This document shows, in pieces, positions 12,401 to 22,654 of a stretch of 64,000 bases of DNA. Below the pieces are notes generated by a model. It was not told the DNA's origin and ran no database searches. It saw only the letters and a list, made by a program, of their open reading frames with translations. Position 1 is the first letter of the stretch. Each line of letters starts with the position of its first letter. The translations under genes were made by a program, and so were the position numbers. Origin of the DNA: Coprinellus micaceus (lineage: Eukaryota; Basidiomycota; Agaricomycetes; Agaricales; Psathyrellaceae); contig OX596346.1 in NCBI GenBank assembly GCA_951394405.1, positions 1,054,001 to 1,118,000 on the forward strand, in the 5' to 3' direction.

Positions 12401-14152
12401 GATGAGTTGCTGCTGTAAGATCTCCGCTGCTTCCTGCAGATCGGAAGAGAGTGAGGCCGAAGTAGACGAGGACATCGACGAGATCAGAAGGAGGAGTTGG
12501 GTGAGGCACTCGACACCGGCTTGGAGTTCTGTCCATTGTTTGGGCTACGTGGAATAGGTCGGTGAGTACAGACGCCAAAAACACAGTACTTTGGAACGAC
12601 CTTTTCTTCCATCGCCCCCCTCATTCTTTTCAGCACCCATACGATCCACGTTCGTTCCGTCACCTCGGCAATGAGACCAAACTCCCATTTCCCTTCCGTT
12701 GTCGCATCTTTGCTCGCAGTTGCATGAGCTCGCATGGTAAGGAAGAATTCGAGGAACCACTTCGTCACATAGAGTAGGCGCAGATTGTCCTTCTCCGTTA
12801 CTTTGGCCCGTTCAGAACGTATGTCTTTCAGAAGACTCTGGAGGAAAGCTGGAGGAGCACAGATGAGTACCTGTTCATCCAAGACGCAAGTGAGAACTTA
12901 CGATTGAAGCACCCTTCCAAGAAATTGCCCGCTAGCTGCTGGAGCACACTCTTCGCCTCCACACTCAAGGTATGTTCCTGCCCAATAGCGTCCGCAGTGA
13001 GACCCTTCTTCGCTGTTTGTCTCTTCTTCATATCGAGCATGGTTCCCGTTTCCGAGTGGATGGCTTGTTGTCGATGAAGAATCAAAGACTTTCCGGATCC
13101 GTCTTCTGACGCGTTGGCCTTGGGGTTCAGCTTGACGGTGATGGTCGTTCCAAAGCGCGAGTGGCGAGACGATGCCTTACGAGCGACTTCGCGCCGGTTT
13201 CGGTCTTCCAGGGCGAGGAGACTTTGAAGTTTAGCTGTCGGTTCCTGCGTCCTATCAGTATGTAGCGCTGAGGGGAGGTCGTAAAACGCACCTTAGCTTG
13301 GTCTTTCGCCAGACTCGTGGGCTTCACACCGCGAAAGAGAAGGTAGAAGATCTCCAAAACCAAGGTGTTCCATCCGTTGAACAACGGATCCTGATCGGTG
13401 TTCGCCGCAATCGTGAGGAGCAATTTGAGGATCTTCGTCTCGTCCAGAACTCGAATCAGCTTGCTTTGAAGTGTCGCCCGTTCGGCCTGGTCAGCGCTCG
13501 CCAGCGAGTTCAACGGTGGGTCCTTGATGAAGGCCAGATTACGGATGAGATGCAGAACGACGTTCATGGCCTGGCCGTCTCTCTCCACCCTCTCTCTCGG
13601 GCTCTTCGCAAGGGGGGGCAGAATAATCGCGAACAAGGATTTCATCACCCCGGGCTTCAATAGACTCGCCTTGTACGCCAGGTGGCTCTCTAAAAGCTGA
13701 GTGTAATCCGCCGTCCTATCCAACTCCTCGTCCAACTCCTTCAACTCTTCCGCCACATCGATGGGCCAAGTCATGGCCGTCATCAGGTCCACGCATGCGA
13801 TAGCCCGTTTGTCCTCAGCCATGCCCTTCCCCGCTGTGGCCATAAGGATGGGAATAAGGTCGTTGGGCAGCACTCGAGTTTCCCAGAAGATGCGGGCCAC
13901 GGTGCGGTCATCGTCTGTGTCGTCCTTCCGCCAGAGTTTTTTCAGGTCCTTGAGACACCCAAGAACCTCGTCTCCAAGAACATACGCCTCTCCTTCCCAT
14001 CCTCCAAGGGCGTTCACGACGCGAGTGACGAGTGGGATAAAGATGGCGCGCCTATCGATGTCTTCACCGCGTTGCTCTTCCCTGTCCGAGTCTCCACGTT
14101 CCTCTTCGTCGTCAGAGATGTCCCTGAGGTCGATGACTTCGCGCTCCGCCAT
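9452..14152 (-). CDS. TOF1: Replication fork protection complex subunit Tof1/Swi1 (Timeless family)
   Basis: Timeless-family subunit of the fork protection complex. With its partner Csm3/Swi3 it travels with the replisome in the nucleus, pauses forks and supports the S-phase checkpoint. Exon 1 (14152-13292) starts MAEREVIDLRDISDDEEE, a plausible ATG after 5' flank, and holds the Timeless N-domain (RTVARIFWETRVLPNDLIP, VVLHLIRNLAFIKDPPLN, LLFRGVKPTSLAKDQAK). Exon 2 (from 13244) has VARKASSRHSRFGTTITVK, a family hallmark. Exon 3 (from 12848) has PFLQSLLKDIRSERAK and LLYVTKWFLEFFL. Later exons include LGRYKEFTSGEQMKRVVGL, LVNLVNFILRRFFKALEEE and WTEQLGIAIAALVD. The last exon (from about 10420) has DDELEWYIPQAIVPSELQ and FLETPFDLNGKKVAELLRKK, then a long acidic, Ser/Pro/Arg-rich disordered tail ending LVLEDSDEE. 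About ten exons with consistent phases; no break seen. One donor (GTCGTT, near 12610) is weak. Confidence 0.92.
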
Positions 14153-14556
14153 CTTGATAACTTCAGGATGGGGAATGTGTGCAGAGAGAGGGGACGAAGG
14201 TGACGGCGCTGTTCAAGTTGCTGCCAGTGGAGAACTTCTGAGGTGACGAGCGTGACTCGCACGCGGCGGTCATGTGACATGTGACGCAGCGTGTTTGTGA
14301 CTCGCGGACGACTATTAGGGTAAAGCGACTATGAGAGGCCGTAAAATGGCAGACACCCCACAAGAGAAGTGAGATGACAGCAACCTAGTACTGTCAGGTA
14401 CGCTTCCTACACAATGACCTAAGATATGACGGGAAACATAACCTAAGCGCCCATGAATTGGGGCTCCGAACGAAATTTGTTTGGCCTTGCTTGGCCAACC
14501 GCAATTCGGATTCTGATTCGGAGTCCGTAAAGGACTCTTTCCTTCTCTCCACCATC
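14153..14556. promoter_or_regulatory. Divergent intergenic region between TOF1 and NACHT copy 1
   Basis: About 400 bp separating the TOF1 start (minus strand) from the NACHT copy 1 start (plus strand). It must contain at least the TOF1 promoter. No TATA box or operator could be identified with confidence. The same head-to-head arrangement, with a minus-strand gene on the left, is seen for the other two NACHT copies in the window. Confidence 0.45.
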
Positions 14557-15882
14557 ATGGGCGAACAACCCTCAACGAGAACGCTCGATGTTCTCAGCGG
14601 GGCGCGCGATTTTCGTATCGGTAGCCTTCAAGTCACATAGGCTCAAACAGTCCAATATTACACGCACAATGCTGGTCGAACTGTTAGTGAGTGCACTGTG
14701 CCGCATCCCGGCTGGCGGTAATATGGTGGGCACTAAGATAAAGGTCAAGTAGACCTTTCTAGACTCCTCAATCCGCTCAACGACGCCTCCCACGCGAGGA
14801 ACAGGCGCCTTGCCCCCCCCCCCCCCCCCCCCAGATTCACAGTGTATGCCCGGGACAAGGGTGAGCTATTGCAGCAGCTACGGTCATGGGCCAGGAGGGG
14901 GACCATGATCAATCCAGTGGAAGCCCTGAACAGGAACGCCGAGCGAACCTCCAAGCATATTTGCTGGTTGTACGGCTCGTTTGGCTGCGGAAAGTCCGCC
15001 GTCGCTCAGGTCATGGCGGAAGAGTACGCTCGAAGAGGCCGGCTCGCTGCGAGTTTCTTCTTCTTCCGAAACGCCGGGAGTAGGAGCGGTATGGGAAGCT
15101 TGGCCACCACACTGGCCCACCAAATTGCCTTGAACGTTCGTGGAACGAGGGAAATTATTGAGCGTACGGTCGCGGAAGACCCCGGGGTGGCCGAGGCAAC
15201 TCGCTCGCTAGAATCCCAACTTCAATCCCTCGTATTCGGGCCCCTGCTTGCAGGCCTAAATGGAATTACCAACAGGAGTGACGATCCCTACTTACTAGTG
15301 GTTGATGGGTTGGACGAGTCCATGGATAAGGACGGGGTGGCTGCTTTCATCGACTTTTCCGCTCAGTTCTTTCGCGACTCGGGCGTCCCTCTCCGTCTCC
15401 TGATTACTAGTCGGGTTGAAGAGCACATCCGGACCCGCGTCCACGACAGCAAGGAGGCCATTCACCTTGTTGACTTAGCAAGCCGGACAAGCCCCGCCGA
15501 CATTCGGCACTTCATGGAGCACTTCCTTGCGGCAGCCAAGATGAGCAACAGGGCGTTACAGGCGTTGGGGGAGCTCTGGCCAGGCCAGCGCCATTTAGAT
15601 CGACTTGTCGAACATTGCGACGGCTCATATGTATTCGGTTCGACAGTGGCGACATTTATCATCACCGGGTTTGGCGAAACCGACCCAAGAACGCCGCAGC
15701 AGAGACTTGCTCTCGCTATCGAAATCAACCGAGGCATCGATGGCGTCTATGTGGAGATTCTATCCAGCCGCCGTACAGTAGCACACACCACCCCACCTTA
15801 CCAACAACCGCCTTATTTATGTTGCATGACATACTGTATCGGCTGCCCGCTGGACCTGGAGGAGCGGACAGGCAGCTCTTAG
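14557..15882 (+). pseudogene. NACHT (STAND) NTPase copy 1: nonsense codon in exon 1 and truncated C-terminus
   Basis: A fungal NOD-like protein relic with an ATP-binding NACHT domain. Exon 1 starts at 14557 (MGEQPSTRTLDVLSGARDFR) and matches the N-terminal motif of copies 2 and 3, but at 14638-14640 a TAG replaces the expected CAG: SLQVT-stop-AQTVQYYTHN. Exon 2 (from about 14754) continues LLNPLNDASHARNRRL, a run of 20 C coding for prolines, then RDKGELLQQLRSWARRG, Walker A GSFGCGKSAVAQ, Walker B LLVVDGLDE and the sensor-like LRLLITSRVEEHIRT. The frame is open from the poly-C tract to 15882. After residues GIDGVYVEILSS the sequence departs from copies 2 and 3: the winged-helix-like stretch and the C-terminal domain are absent and replaced by unrelated residues ending ERTGSS. 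The nonsense codon plus lost C-terminus make a pseudogene the best reading. A downstream start could still yield a truncated NACHT protein. Confidence 0.75.
14813..14832 (+). repeat. (C)20 homopolymer inside NACHT copy 1 coding sequence
   Basis: Twenty consecutive C residues follow CGCCTTG. In the NACHT frame G plus 20 C gives Ala and six Pro, and the frame stays open on both sides. Copy 2 has only a short APP at the matching point, so the tract has expanded here. Such a long run is prone to slippage in replication and in sequencing, so the true length decides whether this exon is readable. Confidence 0.9.
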
Positions 15883-16379
15883 CCCTATACCCAACTGTTT
15901 AGCAATGAATATAATCGAGTTCATGTGACCCAGATCACCAGCCTCGTGTTCACTCGTACACGGGCGCTTATCGTTGATCCATCACTTTCTCTCTTCGACC
16001 ACACCATCTCCATCTGTCCGAGCCATCCCGACTCTCAACCTACCCAACATATTATCAGCTGAGATCGTGTAACAGCGATGCTGTCCTATTCTGAGGCACC
16101 GATTGCTTGTCGTGACGTCCCAGGGAATCCTATTTTCGTGTGCCTTGTGTGAGTAGCATCGGGGCTATAAAACCAAGCTTTAGGCGCTGATCGAGACAGA
16201 TTGCCCACTTCCTAGTGGTTTATACTCGGGTGTAAACTCGCCCACTCCACAGCTACTCCACCTCACAGCCCAATCGCTCGTCACGATCGTTGTTGTCGGC
16301 ACGATTGCGACCCTGCCCCACATCAAGCTGATCCGTTTGCTACCATCGTACCACCGGCGTTGCCCTTCGATCATACCAA
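15883..16379. other. Intergenic stretch upstream of F-box gene 1
   Basis: About 500 bp between the end of the truncated NACHT copy 1 and the F-box gene 1 start, both plus strand. It should contain the F-box promoter and 5' leader. No remnant of the missing NACHT C-terminus was recognised and no other feature is visible. Confidence 0.4.
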
Positions 16380-18131
16380 ATGAACGCTGCCGCTCCAGCT
16401 CTTCAGAGAAAATTTGACGCCCAGATCGCACGGCTGGAGGAGGAAGTCGCCGATCTCAAACGCCGCAGAAACGAGCTTTCGCTCATCAGCTGCCTCCCTC
16501 CAGAAATTCTCTGCGCAATTCTCTTGCTGGCTACGTCTGGCCCGCTCAAGGATGCGTCGGGTACTGAAATAGAGCAGTGCCGTCTCAGTGGTTACATCCA
16601 AACATTGACGCGCGTTTCGCATGCGTGGAGGACAACTGCTCTTGCCTGCCCCTACCTCTGGGCCCAAATCGACATTCAGACGGGAGCGAAGGCCCAACTC
16701 ATAAGCTTCCTGGTCAAGCATGCGCAACCCCTCCCCTTGTCACTCTGCTTGAGGGAACCCCGCTTATTCCAATATCTGCCAACCCAGTATAGGGAGCAAT
16801 TCCTTGGCGCGGTAAAACAAGTCCTCTCACAACACGAAATCAGTTTACGCCAAGTGGTGTTTAGCGGAAGCCCTGAGTTTCTGGGTGACTGTCTCACCAT
16901 CCCCAAATCAAACGATGGGATGCATACAATTCGAATGATCAATACCGAGGTCGGACGCCATGGGTGCTGGATGACTGGGATCCCCGTGATGAATACCATA
17001 CCAGACCAGAACGCGATGCTCGCTCACAAGAGCTGCGAGCTCCGCGTCCTCGACCTCGTCGGCTGCACAATCCCCTTGACCTCTCCTATAATATTCTCGC
17101 CGCACTTGACTTGTCTAATCATAAATATTGCCCGGGGGTGCGAAGCACGCCAAGTGCACGAAATGCTCCAGGCGGCGCCACAGCTTCAAACCACCCACTT
17201 AAAGTTTCCTGACAATTTGGTATCCCCCGAATCGGCGAGCTTCCTTCCCAAGGTACACCCGCGTCACCTGCGAGAGCTCTTCCTGGCAGGCGTCAGTGTC
17301 TCCGTCCTAGCCGTGTTGGAGCAATTCAGGTTCACTCTGACGCAGGTCAAGATACTACTTTTTGTGAGCGTCCTCCCTACCCCAGGAAACCCGCGGGAAG
17401 TGGGTCGCAGGCTGTTCGAGGTACTTGGCAAGGCACTTCTCCCTTCCGACACTGCGAAAGATCCGTCGGACTCCAACCGACCGTTTTCGCCCAACGGGTT
17501 TGGAATGAACTTCATCAAAGGGCACGGTTACAAATTTCATACCCAATGCTGGGGAACGTCCTCATCGATGCCACCAACATACTACGCGGACGTCGTGCTG
17601 TTTGATGAAGTAACAGGGACCCGTTTAGAGGCCACGGAGTGGATCCCCATGCTTTATGCACAGCATCCAGAAGACCTCCACGGTGTTGGCTGGTCTTTCG
17701 CGAGCCTGACGGAAATCACAATCACTAACCTTCACGAAACATATCCACGCGACACTTTCTGGGCTTTCATATCCAGACTTCCAAGGTTACATCATATCAT
17801 GATTGCAGGACGTCTTACTCCCGAGTTCTTACCAACTCTTTTCACCGGACGGGAGCCCACTCTCTATCTACCTGCCACCTTCCCTTTACCCTACCTCCGA
17901 AGCCTCGAGACGACGGGGACAAGCCGGTCGGGCGCAGGTCTTCAGGACCTTGTCGAACAACTAGTTGGTGCGCTCGAGAAGCGCCGTCAGCGGGCGTTGA
18001 AGTGCCACGTTTCGGGAACAGGTGCACTCGAGTCGTTGACTCTACACGACTGCAGATCTCCACCTGCGACCACTCAAACTCTCTTGGCGGGAGTTCGGTC
18101 CAATCTCGTCAAGCACATCTTCTGGCGATGA
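16380..18131 (+). CDS. F-box-like protein 1 with N-terminal coiled coil, intact, 583 aa
   Basis: Uninterrupted single-exon gene starting at an ATG directly followed by NAAAPALQRKFDAQIARLE. The first 40 residues form a charged coiled coil (ARLEEEVADLKRRRNELS), followed by the F-box-like helix region CLPPEILCAILLLATSG and the second half VSHAWRTTALACPYLWAQID. F-box proteins recruit substrates to SCF ubiquitin ligases through Skp1. The rest (residues 110-583) carries hydrophobic repeats of the irregular leucine-rich kind seen in agaricomycete F-box-like families, e.g. LRVLDLVGCTIPLTSPIIFS and LRELFLAGVSVSVLAVL. Three relatives lie in this window (about 21.0-22.7, 26.1-27.9 and, more distant, 30.6-32.2 kb). 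This copy has no stop or shift and ends LVKHIFWR, the same ending as copy 3 (LVKHVSWK). The substrate is unknown. Confidence 0.82.
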   Translation: MNAAAPALQRKFDAQIARLEEEVADLKRRRNELSLISCLPPEILCAILLLATSGPLKDASGTEIEQCRLSGYIQTLTRVSHAWRTTALACPYLWAQIDIQTGAKAQLISFLVKHAQPLPLSLCLREPRLFQYLPTQYREQFLGAVKQVLSQHEISLRQVVFSGSPEFLGDCLTIPKSNDGMHTIRMINTEVGRHGCWMTGIPVMNTIPDQNAMLAHKSCELRVLDLVGCTIPLTSPIIFSPHLTCLIINIARGCEARQVHEMLQAAPQLQTTHLKFPDNLVSPESASFLPKVHPRHLRELFLAGVSVSVLAVLEQFRFTLTQVKILLFVSVLPTPGNPREVGRRLFEVLGKALLPSDTAKDPSDSNRPFSPNGFGMNFIKGHGYKFHTQCWGTSSSMPPTYYADVVLFDEVTGTRLEATEWIPMLYAQHPEDLHGVGWSFASLTEITITNLHETYPRDTFWAFISRLPRLHHIMIAGRLTPEFLPTLFTGREPTLYLPATFPLPYLRSLETTGTSRSGAGLQDLVEQLVGALEKRRQRALKCHVSGTGALESLTLHDCRSPPATTQTLLAGVRSNLVKHIFWR

Positions 18132-18723
18132 GGTTCGCCACCGTGGTAGACAGGAGCCCACAGTGAATGGATGTAACTGTGATAGCAGCGTACCATAATT
18201 GTCTGTGCAGTCCGTCCCGCGACGCTGAGGACCTAGAACCGAGCATATAAGTTTGTCACAGAGACAAGACCGCGTAGATAACGCTCGGCCACAGGGAATC
18301 GCGCCAGAAACCAATAGCCCATCCGAAAGCCAGGGCCGATGAGTTCCATCCAGCTGCACCCAATGCGCAAGTCATTCATAGAGCCCCGGATTGAGGCTTG
18401 TGCGAAGACATAGTTTGCATGCCAGTGATACAACCTTGAGTGGTCCGCCGCAGCATACTGCCGTGAAAAAGCCTGTGGGTCCTGGTTCGTGGTGGTAGGA
18501 GGGAGAGATGCCCGGCCCAGGCGCCGGCCCCTGAGAAATTCACCGTCGTGACAAATCAGACCTTACTCGATGTCGGCCCTTCCCTCTTCCACCTATATCC
18601 ACCGTCGTCGACGACTCCGGAGAGTGGGACGGCTACGACAACGACGACAGCCACGACAACGACGAACACGACGAGCAACGTTAAAACGGCTCCCCTTGTC
18701 ACCCTCAAAGAGTCTCAGCTGCG
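18132..18723. other. Intergenic stretch between F-box gene 1 and LCB1
   Basis: About 590 bp, with both neighbours on the plus strand. It should contain the F-box 3' end and the LCB1 promoter. From about 18570 the frame is open on the plus strand but the translation is Arg-rich and unlike LCB1, so I treat it as leader. No other feature is seen. Confidence 0.4.
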
Positions 18724-20497
18724 ATGAACGCCGAAACCATGTCGAGCTCGACAACGCTCGAACCACTCTTTACCTTCATGGCACAGTCTCTGAATACCCT
18801 CGAGTCGACGTTCCACAAGCTTCCTGGGTCGGCAGTGATTCAGCGATACGTGCGGTCGTCCCACCAGAACGACCCCGGGCGTACACTCCTCGAGCTTCTG
18901 CTCGTCATATTCGCCATTCGTACTTTGCTTCAGTCGAGAACGAGGGCGGATCGCAAGGGTTCACACTTCATCAAGTTCGAGGAGAAGGTCGGCCAATCGT
19001 CGGACTATGGAGGATGTTGCTCACTTGCCTACAGGAAATCAACGAACTCGTTGACGAATGGGTGCCAGAACCTCTTGCGCAGCCCCTGACACCCAATGAG
19101 CAGGCAGACCTCGAGGTCTTGCCTCTCATCTCCGGACCCAACGGACCCAGACCCAAGCTCCTCGCGACCGGAAAGACCGCCCTCAACATCGCCAGCCTGA
19201 ACTTTGCCGGTCTTGCTGGCAATGAGCACATCAAGCAGCTCGCAATCGAGACGCTGAGAAAGTACGGATTGGGCAGCTGTGGACCTCCTGGTTTCTACGG
19301 TACCCTTGGTGCGTAATATCACCCTAGAGCTTTATCTCGTATCTCAATTACACTTCAAGATGTGCACATGGACCTCGAACGCGACATCGCCGACTTCCTT
19401 GGAACCGAAGCCTCCATCCTCTACTCCCAAGGCTTCTCTACCGTCTCCTCCGTCATCCCCGCCTTCTGTAAGCGCGGCGACATCATTGTCGCAGACCGCA
19501 ATGTCAACTTTGCCATCCAAAAAGGAATCCAAATCTCCCGCTCGACCGTCCGCTACTACGACCACAACGACCTCAACTCGCTCGAGGAGGTGCTGCAGCA
19601 GATCGAGAAGGAGCGCAAGAAGCGGAGGGGCCCGCTCACCCGGAGGTTCATCATCACCGAGGGTATCTTTGCACGCGACGGAACGATGTCCGATCTGCCC
19701 AAGCTGATTGAATTGAAGTACAAGTATAAGTATAGGCTTATCCTCGATGAAAGCTACTCCTTCGGTGCTGTCGGTAGGACCGGGCGCGGTCTCACGGAGA
19801 TCTACAACGTCCCGGTACGTGCACGTTCCCATTTTCCCATAGCGCATCCCTAATGCCTCAGTTCCAGGCTTCAAAGGTCGACATGATCCTCGGCTCGTGC
19901 GCCATCGGCCTCAGCGCAGGTGGAGGATTCTGCGCCGGATCCCAAATCGTCGTTGACCACCAACGCATCAACGGCCCCTCCTTCGTCTTCTCCGCCGCCA
20001 TGCCCGGACTACTCGCCGTCTCCGCTTCAGAAGGCATCAACATCATCCGCAGCACGCCTTCCATCTTCGAGACCCTCCAAGAGAACGTCCGCGCCGCGCG
20101 CTCCATCCTCGACAAGGTCGACTATATCACCATCCCCAGCCATCCCGCCAGCCCCACGATCCACATCTCCGTAAAACACACACCCCTTGTTCAACCCGCC
20201 TCAGCAGGCCTGTTGAGTCCCGCAAGCGCTGCCCTCATCTCCCCAACGAAGCATACGAAGGATCAGATGAAGCAGGAGTACGAGGCGGAGGAACGGTTGT
20301 TGCAGGAGATCGCGGAAGAGTGTTTGAGCCAGAACGTGATCGTCACCCGGGCGAAGACGTTGAAGGGACAGGAGCATAATGAGCCGAAGCCTAGCATTAA
20401 GCTCGCGCTGACGGCGGCTCTGACGAGGAAGGAGACGGAGAAGGCTGTGGGTGTGGTTAAGGTTGCTTGTGTGAAGGTTCTGGGGAGAAGGAGGTAG
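18724..20497 (+). CDS. LCB1: Serine palmitoyltransferase subunit 1 (LCB1), four exons
   Basis: Regulatory subunit of serine palmitoyltransferase, the ER enzyme that condenses L-serine and palmitoyl-CoA to 3-ketosphinganine, the first step of sphingolipid synthesis. Exons 18724-18987, 19035-19308, 19360-19814 and 19868-20497 join in frame (540 aa; 535 if the second Met at 18739 is used). A transmembrane helix lies near residue 60 ([16 protein letters not shown]). The fold-type I aminotransferase body follows: [93 protein letters not shown]. At the position where the catalytic LCB2 subunit has its PLP lysine the sequence reads [16 protein letters not shown], as expected for LCB1, which lacks that lysine; [19 protein letters not shown] follows. 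The gene is intact and lies inside the NACHT/F-box cluster. Confidence 0.95.
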
Positions 20498-21020
20498 AGG
20501 AACCGCTCTTCGATGAGCCGAGGGCGAGGAACTAGACGAGTCGATATTATCGCGGATTAATGTAGGATCTTTCGTTATACACTTAATGCTTGTTGTTCTT
20601 TACTACCCATAATGACCATAGACTTCAAATATTTTGTTCTTTCCTGCCCCGATATGTGGAGCTCGAAAGACGATGCCGTACAGATTCGCAATCCAGGAGG
20701 GGACTTGGGCCAGTTTCAGGATAAACGGGTGGACAACTCGAAGTATCACGCCAGCCTCGGTCGTGTCCTGCGTTCCGGCCCCGTCGTACGAGCTATATCC
20801 CAACTCTGGAAAGCTGCCTATGATGGGGAACGAGAGACAAGAAACAATAGCAGGTATGCTCTGAAATCTGAATGCATAATTCGATGCGATCTATACTGAG
20901 TATCGATTGCGAAAGTCTGCGCGGGGGGAGGGGGAGTTGTGTCACTGAGACGGGATAAACATCGATCCAACCTCCCAGTATACCGACTCGATCAGGCTGG
21001 TGGTAAGCCGGATACCTGCC
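20498..21020. other. Convergent intergenic region between LCB1 and F-box pseudogene 2
   Basis: About 520 bp between two tail-to-tail genes. Short open frames only; no recognisable protein or repeat. Confidence 0.45.
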
Positions 21021-22654
21021 TCAGTGGCACCCTTTGGTGGTGACCGGTGACCCACGGCGTTCGAGTGACACGAACTTGATGCCCCTGATACCTGTATTTT
21101 CGTAGTCCGATGCGGCTTGCAGGCGCTTTTGGAGGGCGTCGAGTAGGGGGTCGAGAATGCTTTCCGATCCTGATTCTGGAGGCGGTGTACCAGTGAATCT
21201 TAGGTCGAGGAGGCGAGGGAAAGGGAAAGCGACAGCCTCATGGGCCCCTGGTCGTCCACGGTGAATAGGAAAGGCAGGAAGTCCAAAGCATGCGACGCCG
21301 GGAGCATGATACGTTGAAGTTCTATCACCTTCGAGACACATTTCCAAAACGTCAAGGGCGAAGGTGCGCTGAGGGTAGTGTCGTTTTCAACCGTAGAAAG
21401 GTTGGCCAAGGACCAGCCTGTCCGTTGCAAAGATTAGCGGGGCAGTCCACACATTGGAAGCCATTTCAAAGGGTGTATGACCCTGAAGTTTTCTTCTTGG
21501 CGACATTGAATCTCGATGTTAATGGATTGAGGTGGAAAGGCGCCCCTTGCAAAAACTTTCCCCCTTCGTCCAAGACAGGTAGTGTGGCTTGTGGTATCAG
21601 GAGGCAATAGGGCGCTCCCTAGCACGGCGAATAATCTGTCACCGAACTGTTGTGGGCTTCCTGGCCATGGCAGCAAGCGTACGAGCGTCACATACAGGCT
21701 CTGTGTTGTTAACTTGAGGCGTTCCAGTACGACTATTTGCGAGGAACCCTTCCCTGCAAGCCTTAGAAGCGTGAGCTGCGGCAGCCATACTTGACCGAGA
21801 GTGGCCGGGTTGTGGGGATGGAAGTCGTGATGAAGCTTCAAGTCAAGAGTGCTGATCTGAGGCGCGTTTCGGAGCACGTTCAGCAGGTGGCGTGCATCGC
21901 TCCCAGGGGGGATGGACAGCACTAGCCTAGTCAAATACCCCGAGAACAATAACGGCGAGGTCAAAGGGGCAGAACACCCGGGGAAGTAAAGGAAACACAG
22001 CTGCGGGGCCTCCCACGCAAACCCTCCCGCAACCCTTTGAGCAGCACCCACCACATCGAAGCTGGTGGGCAACCACCAATATGTGATATCGGGGTTGATG
22101 ATTCGGATGGTTCGAAGCGCCTGGCTCTTCACGGCAATGGCGAGGCATTGCTCCAGAAATGGGGGCCTGCCGCTGAATACCAGCTCGCCAATGCCGGGAT
22201 GGTGTGCTACGAGTATCCATCTGACTGCAGCGATCCCTTCAGAATTAGTGCCTGTAGATGCTGTCTGCATTTGGCCCTTCTCCTTCACGGAGAGTGATAT
22301 CGGGAGTGGGCGGGCGTGATCGATAAGGAAGGTTAGCCGGTCCGCGTTTATTCCTTGGTGGATGTCGATCTCCGCCCACAGACTAGGGCAGCTCAAGGAT
22401 AGGCGTCGCCAAGCGTAAGAAACACGGCAAAGAGTTGCGATGTACCCTCGAGTTCGAAATTCATCCACCAGGGCCGAAGGGACTGAGTAAGAGGCAGATG
22501 TTGCCATAAGAAGGATCTCGCAGAACACCTCTTGGGGGATGCGATTGGTAGGCGATAGCCCGTTTCTACGGCGCCTGAGATCTATGATCTCTCTTTCGAG
22601 CCTTGCAATACGGGCGTCGAGTTCTTTCTGAGAAGCCGGGGCGGTGGACTCCAT
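21021..22654 (-). pseudogene. F-box-like copy 2: in-frame stop, frameshift and altered end
   Basis: Close relative of F-box genes 1 and 3. It starts MESTAPASQKELDARIARLE at 22654, then RRRRNGLSPTNRIPQEVFCE and LCRVSYAWRRLSLSCPSLWA, the coiled coil and F-box seen in the other copies. The first 406 codons are open. Then CGC-TAA interrupts at about 21436-21434 (WLPMCGLPR-stop), and the same frame carries on with homologous sequence LQRTGWSLANLSTVE and FWKCVSKVIELQRIM. A further frame change near 21235-21250 is needed to pass from DFLPFLFTVDDQGP to AVAFPFPRLLDLRFTG and SESILDPLLDALQKRLQ. The C-terminal end (SLERRGSPVTTKGCH) does not match the LVKH-x-xW ending of copies 1 and 3. With a stop, a shift and a lost tail this is most likely a pseudogene. 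A truncated 406-residue F-box protein is the alternative. Confidence 0.8.

Noticed and set aside
19344..19874. 176-codon minus-strand open frame
   Set aside because: Shadow of LCB1 exon 3.
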